The notes under the pieces: model-generated
What the model saw: the letters and a program-made list of their open reading frames with translations, nothing else
Told to the model about the DNA's origin: nothing
Databases searched by the model: none
DNA from: Bacteroidota bacterium
GTDB lineage: Bacteria > Bacteroidota > Ignavibacteria > Ignavibacteriales > Ignavibacteriaceae
Direction: 5' to 3'
Length of the DNA stretch: 64,000 nt
NCBI GenBank assembly: GCA_021777835.1
Contig: JAJYDC010000002.1
Span: forward strand, 153,810-217,809
Position numbers and translations under genes: made by a program
Shown: piece by piece, positions 46,674 to 55,715 of the stretch
Layout of the letters: each line of letters starts with the position of its first letter
Position numbering within the stretch: position 1 is the first letter of the stretch

Positions 46674-47393
46674 ATGAACATAATAAATATTGAACATATT
46701 GCTAAAGTTTATCAAGTGGGCACTGAAGAAGTTCATGCACTAAGAGACGTATCATTGAACATAGATAAGCATGAATACGTAGCTATAATGGGCCCATCCG
46801 GTTCAGGCAAATCTACTCTTATGAATATGCTAGGATGTCTTGACACTCCTACTACAGGCAAATATGAATTTACGGGAGTTAGTGTTAGTGAAATGTCTGA
46901 CAATGATCTAGCAAAAATTAGAAATAAGGAAATAGGGTTTGTTTTTCAGACCTTTAACCTTTTGTCGCGCTCCGATGCACTCCACAATGTTGAACTTCCT
47001 TTGATTTATGCCGGCATTCCTTCTGCCGAAAGAAAAGAGCGGGCAGAGCAAGCATTAATAGATGTAGGATTAAAGGAAAGAATGCACCATAAACCGAATG
47101 AACTTTCGGGTGGTCAAAGACAGCGTGTGGCAGTTGCGCGCGCATTGGTGACAAGACCTTCAATTATCCTTGCAGATGAACCGACAGGTAACCTCGATTC
47201 TAAAACAGGCGAGGAGATTATGTTATTATTTAATGAAATTTATGAAAAAGGTAATACTATTATTCTTGTGACTCACGAAGAATATATTGCTGAGCATGCT
47301 GCAAGAATAATCAGGATTAAGGATGGATTAATTGAATCTGATGCTCCTGTGGCAAATCGGTATATTCCAAAACTTCATCCTGCAGTGAGCTAA
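46674..47393 (+). CDS. ABC exporter ATPase (MacB/LolD-type)
   Basis: 239 residues from the ATG at 46674; a TTG at 46662 is also in frame, but the purine-rich site GGAAGAAGAG sits just ahead of the ATG. Walker A is GPSGSGKS (40-47), the signature [15 protein letters not shown], Walker B '[13 protein letters not shown]' and the H-loop '[12 protein letters not shown]'. It belongs to the MacB/LolD/FtsE type-VII group, which drives mechanotransmission rather than uptake. It is the only ATPase in this operon and must serve all three permease genes downstream. Confidence 0.92.
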   Translation: MNIINIEHIAKVYQVGTEEVHALRDVSLNIDKHEYVAIMGPSGSGKSTLMNMLGCLDTPTTGKYEFTGVSVSEMSDNDLAKIRNKEIGFVFQTFNLLSRSDALHNVELPLIYAGIPSAERKERAEQALIDVGLKERMHHKPNELSGGQRQRVAVARALVTRPSIILADEPTGNLDSKTGEEIMLLFNEIYEKGNTIILVTHEEYIAEHAARIIRIKDGLIESDAPVANRYIPKLHPAVS

Positions 47394-47453
47394 AGATTTG
47401 AGTTTGCTGTTTCATTTAGAATAATTTTGAAATTTAATTAATGGAAATAAAAT

Positions 47454-48698
47454 ATGTCAAAGCTGGCTTTCTTATCGTTTGAAATAAGGGAAAGCTTTAT
47501 GATTGCACTAAGAGCAATCAGGGCAAATAAGATACGGTCCGCTCTTACAATGCTCGGTATCTTTATCGGAATTACGGTAGTTGTATTAATGACCACTGCT
47601 ATTAAAGGAATAGACAATTCATTTCAAAAAGGTATTAGTGCGCTAGGCTCTGATGTATTATATATTTCAAAATGGCAATGGTTCTCTAATACAGATTGGT
47701 GGAAAATGAGGAACCGTCGTCAAATAACAATGGAAGAATTTGAAAAATATAAGGAAATGGCAAAGCTTCCGCTTGCAGTAGCTCCGACAACAGCAACGAA
47801 CCAAAACATAAAATATAAAAACAATTCTGTTAATAGTGTTTTCGTTACAGGCTCAGATGCTGATTATGTTAAGACAACTAATTTCACTTTTGATCAAGGG
47901 CGATTCTTTACAGAGATAGAAAGTAATGGCGCTAGAAATGTTGCGGTTCTTGGTAATACTGTAGCTAAGACTTTATTCCCAAATGGGAATGCAGTAGGAA
48001 ATGATGTTAAAATTGGACCGGTTTCTTATCGTGTTGTCGGCGTGCTTTCAGTGCAGGGAAGTTTTATACTAGGAAGCTTTAATCCCGATAACCAGGTATA
48101 TGTTCCAATTGGAACAATATTTAAATATTTTCTGGATGAGCGTCATCAAAGTATAACAATAAATGTCCGCGCTGCGAGCCCCGCAATGATTGAAGATACA
48201 AAAGAAGAAGCAGACGGAATTTTTAGAAAAGTAAGGGGGTTGAGTTTTAATCAGCCGGATGATTTTTCAATCAATCAGCAGGAAGCTTTAATCGACAATT
48301 ACAATAAGGTAGTCGGTGTTATTCAAATTGCTGGTTTATTTATTACAGGACTGTCGCTTTTTGTAGGTGCAATAGGGATTATGAATATAATGTTTGTATC
48401 TGTACGCGAAAGGACCAAGGAAATTGGATTAAGAAAAGCAATAGGAGCAAGGAAAAGTGCAATACTTGCACAATTTTTATTGGAATCATCGATTATATGT
48501 TTAGTGGGTGGAATTGTAGGACTTATTGCGGCAATATTATTAAGTTTTCTCGTTAATCAATTTATACCGACGTCAGTCCAATATAGCGCTGTTATTTTGG
48601 CAATTGTTGTCTCATTAATTACTGGACTAATATCAGGGTTTGCCCCTGCTTATACGGCAGCTAAAATGGACCCGGTAGAAGCTTTGAGGTTTGAATAA
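47454..48698 (+). CDS. MacB/FtsX-type ABC permease 1
   Basis: 414 residues with the MacB permease layout: one N-terminal span ('IRSALTMLGIFIGITVVVLMTTAI'), a large periplasmic MacB_PCD domain, and three C-terminal spans with 'GAIGIMNIMFVSVRERTKEIGLRKAIGAR' before the second. It ends 'PAYTAAKMDPVEALRFE', typical of this family. It has an extra N-terminal 'LSFEIRESFMIALRAIRANK' amphipathic part. It should form homodimers or pair with a neighbour permease. The next permease starts at the very next base after the stop. Confidence 0.92.
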   Translation: MSKLAFLSFEIRESFMIALRAIRANKIRSALTMLGIFIGITVVVLMTTAIKGIDNSFQKGISALGSDVLYISKWQWFSNTDWWKMRNRRQITMEEFEKYKEMAKLPLAVAPTTATNQNIKYKNNSVNSVFVTGSDADYVKTTNFTFDQGRFFTEIESNGARNVAVLGNTVAKTLFPNGNAVGNDVKIGPVSYRVVGVLSVQGSFILGSFNPDNQVYVPIGTIFKYFLDERHQSITINVRAASPAMIEDTKEEADGIFRKVRGLSFNQPDDFSINQQEALIDNYNKVVGVIQIAGLFITGLSLFVGAIGIMNIMFVSVRERTKEIGLRKAIGARKSAILAQFLLESSIICLVGGIVGLIAAILLSFLVNQFIPTSVQYSAVILAIVVSLITGLISGFAPAYTAAKMDPVEALRFE

Positions 48699-49931
48699 AT
48701 GAAACTAACAGAAACTATTGGCATTTCCCTTCAATCAATTAAAGGGAATAAGTTAAGAACGATGCTTACAATATTAGGCGTTGTTGTGGGAATATTTTCA
48801 ATAATTGTAATAATGACTGTTATTACAATGCTTCAGAATAGTATACAGAATGGATTCTCACAGCTATCGCAAAATACATTTCAGATTCAAAAATTTCCGG
48901 CAATTATGTCTGGTGGTCCCGGTGCATGGTTGAAATATAGAAACAGAAAAGACATTACCCTTGATGATTATTACCGGCTTAAAAGTATGCTTAAGGAAGC
49001 CCAATACGTGGGGGCTGAACAATGGCAAGGAGGTAAAGTTGTTAAATTCGGAAGCAAAGAGACTAATCCTAATATTCAAGTTGCAGGAATTACTTCTGAA
49101 GCATTTAAGACTAACAATTGGTCGACCACAGAGGGCAGGGAAGTACGCGATATTGATGTAAATTATTCTAATGATGTTTGCGATATCGGACAGGATATTG
49201 TTGATAAATTATTTCCAAATATCGATCCAGTAGGTCAATATATCCGGGTTGATGGATTGCCTTTGCGCGTTATTGGTGTACTAGATAAACAGCCGTCTTT
49301 ATTCGGCTCAAGTCATGATAGCTTTATTATTATGCCCATTACTACTTTTGAATCAAAATACGGTAAGTACGGAAAGAGTATAAATATTACAGTTATGTCT
49401 TATAGCGATGCCGATTATAATAACGTTATGGATGCTTCCATTGGGTATATGAGAACAATCCGAAAAGTTGAACCAGGAAAAGAAAATGATTTTGATATTT
49501 ACAGTAATGACTCTATAATAGGTCAGATAAATAACATTACTGGCGGAGTAAAAATCGGTGCAATGGCAGTCTCTATTATTGCACTCATTGCAGCAGGTGT
49601 AGGTATAATGAATATTATGCTTGTATCAGTTACGGAACGTACTAGAGAAATTGGAATTAGAAAAGCAATTGGTGCTAGAAGAAATACAATCCTTTCTCAG
49701 TTTCTTATTGAAGCAATTACGCTTTGTTTGATAGGAGGGTTTATTGGAATTGTGCTGGGAGTAGGAGTTGGTAATCTAGCCGGATCCCAGCTTAACGCAC
49801 AAATGGCTATTCCAATTGACTGGGTATTAATAGGCTTTTCACTCTGTATTCTTGTGGGAGTTATTTTTGGGACATATCCGGCTTATAAAGCAGCAAATAT
49901 GGATCCTATAGAAGCACTCAGATATGAATAA
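48699..49931 (+). CDS. MacB/FtsX-type ABC permease 2
   Basis: 410 residues, same fold as its neighbours: N-terminal span ('LRTMLTILGVVVGIFSIIVIMTVI'), a periplasmic domain with 'QKFPAIMSGGPGAWLKYRNRKDIT', and three C-terminal spans with 'IMLVSVTERTREIGIRKAIGAR'. It is clearly closer to permease 3 than to permease 1 (shared KFPA, LKYRNRKDIT and YSND/QVC segments), so permeases 2 and 3 arose by a tandem duplication. The stop of permease 1 directly abuts its ATG. Confidence 0.92.
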   Translation: MKLTETIGISLQSIKGNKLRTMLTILGVVVGIFSIIVIMTVITMLQNSIQNGFSQLSQNTFQIQKFPAIMSGGPGAWLKYRNRKDITLDDYYRLKSMLKEAQYVGAEQWQGGKVVKFGSKETNPNIQVAGITSEAFKTNNWSTTEGREVRDIDVNYSNDVCDIGQDIVDKLFPNIDPVGQYIRVDGLPLRVIGVLDKQPSLFGSSHDSFIIMPITTFESKYGKYGKSINITVMSYSDADYNNVMDASIGYMRTIRKVEPGKENDFDIYSNDSIIGQINNITGGVKIGAMAVSIIALIAAGVGIMNIMLVSVTERTREIGIRKAIGARRNTILSQFLIEAITLCLIGGFIGIVLGVGVGNLAGSQLNAQMAIPIDWVLIGFSLCILVGVIFGTYPAYKAANMDPIEALRYE

Positions 49932-50012
49932 TCGCTAAGATTCCTTGCGCTTAATTTCATAAGGTCTTATAAAGCTCAGTTTTTATATTTGACCAAAAAA
50001 AGTGGGAAGGCT

Positions 50013-51245
50013 ATGAAATTTACTGAAGTTGTTTCAGTTTCTCTTGGTTCGCTTAAAACAAATCGATTAAGAACCTTTCTAACAATCCTCGGGGTAGTCG
50101 TTGGTATTTTTTCAATTATCGTAATAATGACAATTATTTCAATGCTGCAATCTACTATTCAGGATAGTGTTGCAATGTTAAATAAAAATACTTTTCGAAT
50201 ACAAAAATTTCCGGCAGTTCAAACAGGCGGGCATGAGGCATGGCTAAAATACCGTAACCGGAAGGATATTACAGTTGAGGACTACTATCGCTTTGAAAAT
50301 TTAATGAAGAATGTAAAGTATGTCGGAGCCATTCTTTTTGAAAATAATAAAATAATAAAATTTTACGGAAAAGAAACAAATCCGAACATTAACATAATTG
50401 GTGGGACCGTTGATGCGTTTTATACATATAATATCGGCATTCAGAAAGGCAGGGAGATTCGGCAGTTTGATGTAAAATATTCTAACCAAGTTTGCATAGT
50501 AGGAATGGATGTAGTCGATAAATTATTCACAAATATTGATCCTGTCGGGCAGGTGATTCGTGTTGATGGTAAACCGATGCGAATTATTGGGGTTATGGAA
50601 AGGCAGCCTCAGTTGTTCGGTCAAAGCATGGATAATTTAGTTATTATTCCTCTTACCACTTTTTTGTCATATTACGGAAAAAAAAGGCAAAGCGTTGATA
50701 TAACCGTGATGACATACGGGCAGCAAGATTACCAGCCTGCGATGGAAGCTGCCATCGGATATATGAGAGCAATTAGAAAAATTCAGCCCGGAGTTGATAA
50801 TGATTTTGATATTTATAGTAATGAATCAATAATGTCTCAGATAAATGATATCACGGGAGGAATCAAAGTCGGCGCAATGGTAGTTTCTTTTATAGCGCTA
50901 ATAGCTGCCGGTGTGGGTATAATGAATATTATGCTTGTCTCAGTTTCGGAAAGGACAAGAGAAATTGGAATTAGAAAAGCTATTGGTGCAAAAAAGATTG
51001 ATATACTAATGCAATTTTTATTTGAAGCTGTGACTTTATCTTTAATAGGAGGTATAATAGGAATTATACTTGGAGTGACGGTCGGTATTATTGCAGGCGG
51101 TCAGTTAAATGCAAAAGCTGTAATCCCCGTCGACTGGGTAATAATTGGAATGCTCACCTGTGTAGTTGTCGGAGTCATCTTTGGAACTTATCCAGCCTAC
51201 AAAGCAGCTAGCCTTGATCCGATTGAGGCTTTAAGATATGAGTAG
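50013..51245 (+). CDS. MacB/FtsX-type ABC permease 3 (tandem paralogue of permease 2)
   Basis: 410 residues from the ATG at 50013; the TTG at 49989 would add eight residues but the ATG aligns exactly with the start of permease 2 (MKFTEVVSVSL against MKLTETIGISL) and a GGGAAGG site precedes it. Conserved parts include 'LRTFLTILGVVVGIFSIIVIMT', 'QKFPAVQTGGHEAWLKYRNRKDIT', 'IMLVSVSERTREIGIRKAIGAK' and the end 'DPIEALRYE'. Divergence lies mainly in the periplasmic domain, suggesting a different partner or substrate. It is the last gene of the operon and converges on the exonuclease gene with an 18-base gap. Confidence 0.92.
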   Translation: MKFTEVVSVSLGSLKTNRLRTFLTILGVVVGIFSIIVIMTIISMLQSTIQDSVAMLNKNTFRIQKFPAVQTGGHEAWLKYRNRKDITVEDYYRFENLMKNVKYVGAILFENNKIIKFYGKETNPNINIIGGTVDAFYTYNIGIQKGREIRQFDVKYSNQVCIVGMDVVDKLFTNIDPVGQVIRVDGKPMRIIGVMERQPQLFGQSMDNLVIIPLTTFLSYYGKKRQSVDITVMTYGQQDYQPAMEAAIGYMRAIRKIQPGVDNDFDIYSNESIMSQINDITGGIKVGAMVVSFIALIAAGVGIMNIMLVSVSERTREIGIRKAIGAKKIDILMQFLFEAVTLSLIGGIIGIILGVTVGIIAGGQLNAKAVIPVDWVIIGMLTCVVVGVIFGTYPAYKAASLDPIEALRYE

Positions 51246-51263
51246 ATTTATTTTATAAGTAAA

Positions 51264-52049
51264 TTATTTTTTAGAATTAACAACCTTTTCAATTCCTATA
51301 GGGCAGTGGTCTGATCCCATTACATCGCTTAATATAAAGGCGCCTTTAATATCGTTTTTAGCATTTTCGGATGCAAAGAAATAATCAATACGCCAACCTA
51401 CATTTCTTTCACGTGCCCGGGTAACTTGATCCCACCATGTGTAATTATCGGGCTCCTGGTTGAATATTCTGAATGTATCAACAAATCCGCTATTTATAAA
51501 TTTATCAAGCCATGCTCTTTCTTCGGGAAGAAATCCGGAAACTTTGGAGTTCTCTTTAGGGCGTGCTAAGTCAATTTCTTTGTGTGCGGTGTTTACATCT
51601 CCGCAAATAATTATTTTTACGCCATCTTGTTTTAATTTATTAACGTAGTCAAGAAAAGCGTCATAGAATTCCATTTTAAATCTTAACCTTTCCGGACTGG
51701 CTTTGCCGTTAGGGTAATAGATATTAAATAACGTAAAATCAGGATATTCCGCTATTAAAATTCTGCCTTCATTATCAAACTTCTCAATACCAAAACCCAT
51801 CTTAATGCTAAGAGGCTCCTTCTTTGTATATATTGCTACACCGCTGTATCCTTTTCTCTCCCCGGAGCAAAAATATGAATGGTAATTGTTTACATTTATT
51901 AGTTCCTCTGTTAACTGTTCCTTATGGGCTTTAGTTTCTTGAAGGCATAGAATATCCGGATTAACTTTAGCCAGCCAATCAAGGAAACCTTTTTTATGAA
52001 TTGCTCTAATCCCGTTAACATTCCATGAGAGTATTGTTTGCTTTTCCAT
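51264..52049 (-). CDS. xthA: Exodeoxyribonuclease III (AP endonuclease)
   Basis: 261 residues of the ExoIII/APE1 family. The active-site motifs are '[11 protein letters not shown]', 'LCLQETKAH' (metal Glu), '[18 protein letters not shown]' (Asp/Asn) and '[11 protein letters not shown]' (Asp-His pair at the C-terminus). It cuts DNA at abasic sites and degrades 3' ends during base-excision repair. It is transcribed alone, converging on the exporter operon. Confidence 0.94.
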   Translation of the reverse strand: MEKQTILSWNVNGIRAIHKKGFLDWLAKVNPDILCLQETKAHKEQLTEELINVNNYHSYFCSGERKGYSGVAIYTKKEPLSIKMGFGIEKFDNEGRILIAEYPDFTLFNIYYPNGKASPERLRFKMEFYDAFLDYVNKLKQDGVKIIICGDVNTAHKEIDLARPKENSKVSGFLPEERAWLDKFINSGFVDTFRIFNQEPDNYTWWDQVTRARERNVGWRIDYFFASENAKNDIKGAFILSDVMGSDHCPIGIEKVVNSKK

Positions 52050-52565
52050 AATATATTTATTGAGTTATTAAAAGTATTGTAAAGATATCATTCATAATCT
52101 GAAATATTAATAAAACTTTGAAAAATTAAATTATTCTTTGACCTTCAGCACTTGTTCTAATCTAATTAGACTGTCGTTTGGGGTCATAATAAAAATCAAT
52201 TGAAATTATACAAAATAAAGATATTATAATAAATAGGTTAAGTGGTAAAATGATAAAGCAATAATATTGGTTATATATTCTTTAGTTGAATTATCCATAA
52301 AGAATATCTGATGTCTATGGGTATTTATGCTTTGACCAAAAAACTTATTTATCATCTAGCTATGGCAACATTAATCCTGGCACAATGCGTAGTGTATTTC
52401 CATTCGGCAGTTGAGAAACAATTGGATTAGGTTTTCCATATATTTGTCCTCGTCCAAAATTGTTCCATTATGGTAAGTTGCATAAAATATTAAATATTTT
52501 ATGCTGAACTGCATTGCTTTTCTAAGCTGCGGCTTATCGGCAAAATGGTAGGTTGTTAAAATATT
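52050..52565. other. Intergenic stretch before the barrel protein gene
   Basis: 516 AT-rich bases between divergent genes. It holds a long palindrome (52480-52504). No gene, RNA or clear promoter is recognised. Confidence 0.5.
52480..52504. promoter_or_regulatory. 25-base palindrome upstream of the barrel gene
   Basis: GCATAAAATATT and AATATTTTATGC are exact reverse complements around a single central A. It lies 62 bases before the start at 52566 and may be an operator or a hairpin; the AT content lowers the certainty that it is functional. Confidence 0.45.
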
Positions 52566-53243
52566 ATGAAAATAAATATGCAGAAAATTATTTTGTCAAT
52601 TACTCTATTTGCCTTGTCAAATTCTATAATGTTATGCCAAAGTAAAATAAAAATAGGAGAGATATACGGGATAGAGTTAAGGAATTCCTTTACTAATAAT
52701 ACCGGTTCTTTTACGAAGTCATTGGACTATACGTTCGGATTATATACTGGAATAAATCTCTATTCATTCTACCAAAGTGCAATTTTACTAAGATTGGAAG
52801 CCGACTATACTAAGCTTCATTACTATAATCCAGGGAGGAAAATTAATTATGTCGTAAATACCTCTGCCGCCAACTGGAATGGACTTGATTATGCCGTATT
52901 TGATGAAAAATATATGTTTAACTTTATTACAATAGACTTACTTCCGGAATATCATCTGCAATTAAGTAAAAAAACATCTATCGAATTATTTGTCGGTCCA
53001 TCGGTTGGCATTGGCGCGACAGATGTGAATTATAAGCAATTAGATAAAAATTCTTTAATTAGTGACCCGTATGATGAATACGGAATGATTCCAGTAACTA
53101 CCTTTAATATGACTGTAGGATTTTCATTTTATTATTATCTAATTGTTTTTGATGTGAGATACCGCTATGTCAGCTTTGCTAAATATTCAAGCATAAAAAC
53201 TAATTTTAATAATGTTTATACTCAGGTAGGAATAGTATTTTAA
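52566..53243 (+). CDS. Outer-membrane beta-barrel protein, unknown function
   Basis: 225 residues. A signal peptide (MKINMQKIILSITLFALSNSIMLCQ) is followed by alternating strands with aromatic girdles ('YTFGLYTGINLYSFYQSAILLRLEADYTKLHYY', 'TSIELFVGPSVGIGAT') and a C-terminal phenylalanine (YTQVGIVF). This matches small eight-stranded barrels of the PF13568/OmpA-like porin group of Bacteroidota. No OmpA peptidoglycan-binding domain is present. Its start lies 62 bases after a long palindrome. The role is unknown. Confidence 0.75.
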   Translation: MKINMQKIILSITLFALSNSIMLCQSKIKIGEIYGIELRNSFTNNTGSFTKSLDYTFGLYTGINLYSFYQSAILLRLEADYTKLHYYNPGRKINYVVNTSAANWNGLDYAVFDEKYMFNFITIDLLPEYHLQLSKKTSIELFVGPSVGIGATDVNYKQLDKNSLISDPYDEYGMIPVTTFNMTVGFSFYYYLIVFDVRYRYVSFAKYSSIKTNFNNVYTQVGIVF

Positions 53244-53489
53244 TATTGTAAAACAACATAGTAAGTGTTTCAAAGATGCATTATTTTCTTAGGATAAGCT
53301 TAAATAAAGTTTAGTATCGCCTTTCATAAATTATATCTTTCAATAATAATTTACCGATAAGTATTGATGTTTTACCGAATAAATATTTTAATATATTGCT
53401 AGCATGATTATTTTAATTGATGAAATTGTGGTGAGTTATCAATAAATATATAACTCATTTAAAATAAATAATATAGAAGAATTGATGTT

Positions 53490-54149
53490 ATGATGAAATA
53501 TTTCAGGCGCTATAAAGATTTGGCAATTGAAGGCGCCCAAGCAAAGATGTACGATTACAATACTCGCGAACATCGAATTGATGAAATAAAGAAAGAGGCA
53601 AAAGAAGTAGCCAGTCATATCAAGAATGGGGATTCTGTACTAGAGGTAGCAGCAGGGCCAGGGTATCTTTCAATTGAACTTTCGAAGTTAGGGAATTATA
53701 AAATAAGCGGCATAGATATAAGTGCTGACTTAGTTGAAATCGCTACAGGAAACGCAAGAGAAGCCGGAGTAAAAATTGACTTCCTTCAGAGTAATGTATC
53801 GAACATGCCTTTTGAAGAGAACATGTTCAATTTTATCATTTGTGTACTTGCATTTAAGAATTTTAAAGAACCAATTAAGGCATTAAACGAAATGTACAGA
53901 GTACTAAAACCAGGTAGTACAGCTCTGATTATGGATTTGAATAGAAATGCTTCAAAGCAGGTAATGCAAACACTTGTTAAGAATATGGGGTTAAAAGGCT
54001 TAAACGCATTTCTTGCTCGTTCTATACAGAGAAATGGCGCTTATACAAAAAGGGAATTTGAAACATTTATCTCAATGTCAGAATTTAAGGAATTTGTTAT
54101 TAATGAATCTGAGATAGGGTTCTCGATTTACCTAAGAAAGGTAGAATAA
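53490..54149 (+). CDS. Class I SAM-dependent methyltransferase
   Basis: 219 residues with a Rossmann methyltransferase fold: motif I 'DSVLEVAAGPGYLSIEL', motif II 'YKISGIDIS', 'FLQSNVSNMPFEENMFNFIICVLAFKNF' (UbiE/COQ5-like motif) and 'LKPGSTALIMDLNR'. It likely methylates a small molecule or a lipid; the substrate is unclear. The N-terminus 'RYKDLAIEGAQAKMYD' is typical of the UbiE-like group found in many environmental bacteria. It stands alone. Confidence 0.85.
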   Translation: MMKYFRRYKDLAIEGAQAKMYDYNTREHRIDEIKKEAKEVASHIKNGDSVLEVAAGPGYLSIELSKLGNYKISGIDISADLVEIATGNAREAGVKIDFLQSNVSNMPFEENMFNFIICVLAFKNFKEPIKALNEMYRVLKPGSTALIMDLNRNASKQVMQTLVKNMGLKGLNAFLARSIQRNGAYTKREFETFISMSEFKEFVINESEIGFSIYLRKVE

Positions 54150-54514
54150 AACATTAAATCCTTTTTGCCGATATTTAAAAATTTAAAATTGGATAAGATA
54201 ATCTAGAGAAATATAAACCGATTCAACTCTATCGCTTTTAACTTCCCCAGGTCTATGCAAGTTAAATATTGCTCTGCAATACTTGACGGCTACCTCTGTG
54301 CAGAATTCAAATCAATAATAATCCCATAACATTTAATATGCCTGTAGAAGCAAAATTATGCCGCTAGTGGCTTCAGAGATGAAGTTGATAAAATGAGATT
54401 TTCTGTAAAAATATATTTTCCTCCTGTAATAAATTATTTTGGCAATCAGGATGATCAAATCCTTTCCCTCGTATCTAAAAGATTATTATATTTAAAAATA
54501 TTTTACAGGACGAC
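54150..54514. other. Intergenic stretch upstream of the histidine kinase
   Basis: 365 bases with no gene seen. A TGGCAATCAGGATGAT stretch at 54440 has sigma-54-like spacing but lacks the TT and GC of the -12 element, so I do not call it. Confidence 0.5.
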
Positions 54515-55705
54515 ATGGAACTAGAACAAAGATTAGAAAAATTAATTAATTATTTAACAGACTATATTTACACAGTCACAATCAAAGACGGAGTTGCAGT
54601 AAATACTTTTCACGGTCCTGGATGCGTATCGGTAACAGGATATACTTCGGATGATTACAGGAAAGACCCTGAATTGTGGTATAGAATGGTGCACAGCAAA
54701 GATCGCCAGAAAGTATTAGAACAGGCAAAATTAGCGTTGTCCGGTTTAGAAGTAGAACCTCTTGAACACAGAATTATTCATAGCGATGGTTCAGTAAGAT
54801 GGGTTAAGAATAAAATAGTGGTTACTAAAGATGAATCTGGTTCACCCATTGCCTATGATGGTTTAATAAATGATATTACAAAATTGAAAAAAGCGGAGTT
54901 TGCGGCAAAAATAAGGAGCCGGCAGTTGAAGCAAGCGGACAAAATGGCTTCTCTAGGAATCCTTGTGTCAGGTATAGCTCATGAAATAAATAATCCAAAT
55001 AATTTTATTCTACTAAATGCCCAGCTTTTTTCAAAGATATGGAGAGACGCAACTCCTGTGCTTGATGAATATTATAAAGAAAATGGTGACTTTGTAATCG
55101 CTGGTATGCTGTATAGTAGGTCGAAGGACAAAATATCTCAATCAATTGAGGGAATTTTAGCCGGCTCGGAACGAATTAAAAATATTACTAAAAGTTTGAC
55201 TGAATATGCAAAAGCTGACAGCGGAAATCTCAACGAACAGGTAGATATAAATAAAGTGGTAGAAATTGCAATTCTTATTACCGGAAACTTAATTAGGAAA
55301 TCAACAGCAAACTTTAAAGTTTATTATGGCAAGAATCTACCTCTAATTAAAGGCAATGCTCAGCAAATTGAGCAGGTGGTGATTAATTTAATCACTAATG
55401 CCTGCCAATCCTTAAGGAAAGATTCAGACGAAATAAAAGTATCGACTTATTTTAATGAGGAAAGAAGAAAGGTAAGAATTAAAATAGAAGATCAAGGATC
55501 GGGTATTGAAGAACGGGACTTGAAGTATATATTAGATCCTTTTTTTACCACTAAAAGAAATATGGGGGGAACAGGTCTAGGGCTTTCTGTGTCTTATAAT
55601 ATTATTAAAAGTCACAACGGAAGTCTAATCCTAAAAAGCGAACCGGGCACTGGAACTATGGCAAGAGCATCTTTTCCAGTTTCAATAGATGAAAATTTTA
55701 TTTAG
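54515..55705 (+). CDS. Soluble PAS-domain sensor histidine kinase
   Basis: 396 residues without membrane segments. A PAS/PAC domain covers about residues 5-128. The phosphoacceptor is H156 in 'LVSGIAHEINNPNNF', followed by the catalytic domain with N-box 'VINLITNACQSL' (N291, N295), G1 DQGSG (326-330), FFTT (343-346) and G2 GGTGLGL (351-357). The HEINNP box is typical of NtrB-like kinases that pair with sigma-54 regulators. The response regulator gene starts 10 bases after its stop, so they form a cognate two-component pair. The PAS ligand, perhaps a redox or small-molecule signal, is unknown. Confidence 0.93.
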   Translation: MELEQRLEKLINYLTDYIYTVTIKDGVAVNTFHGPGCVSVTGYTSDDYRKDPELWYRMVHSKDRQKVLEQAKLALSGLEVEPLEHRIIHSDGSVRWVKNKIVVTKDESGSPIAYDGLINDITKLKKAEFAAKIRSRQLKQADKMASLGILVSGIAHEINNPNNFILLNAQLFSKIWRDATPVLDEYYKENGDFVIAGMLYSRSKDKISQSIEGILAGSERIKNITKSLTEYAKADSGNLNEQVDINKVVEIAILITGNLIRKSTANFKVYYGKNLPLIKGNAQQIEQVVINLITNACQSLRKDSDEIKVSTYFNEERRKVRIKIEDQGSGIEERDLKYILDPFFTTKRNMGGTGLGLSVSYNIIKSHNGSLILKSEPGTGTMARASFPVSIDENFI

Positions 55706-55715
55706 AGAAAATGAT

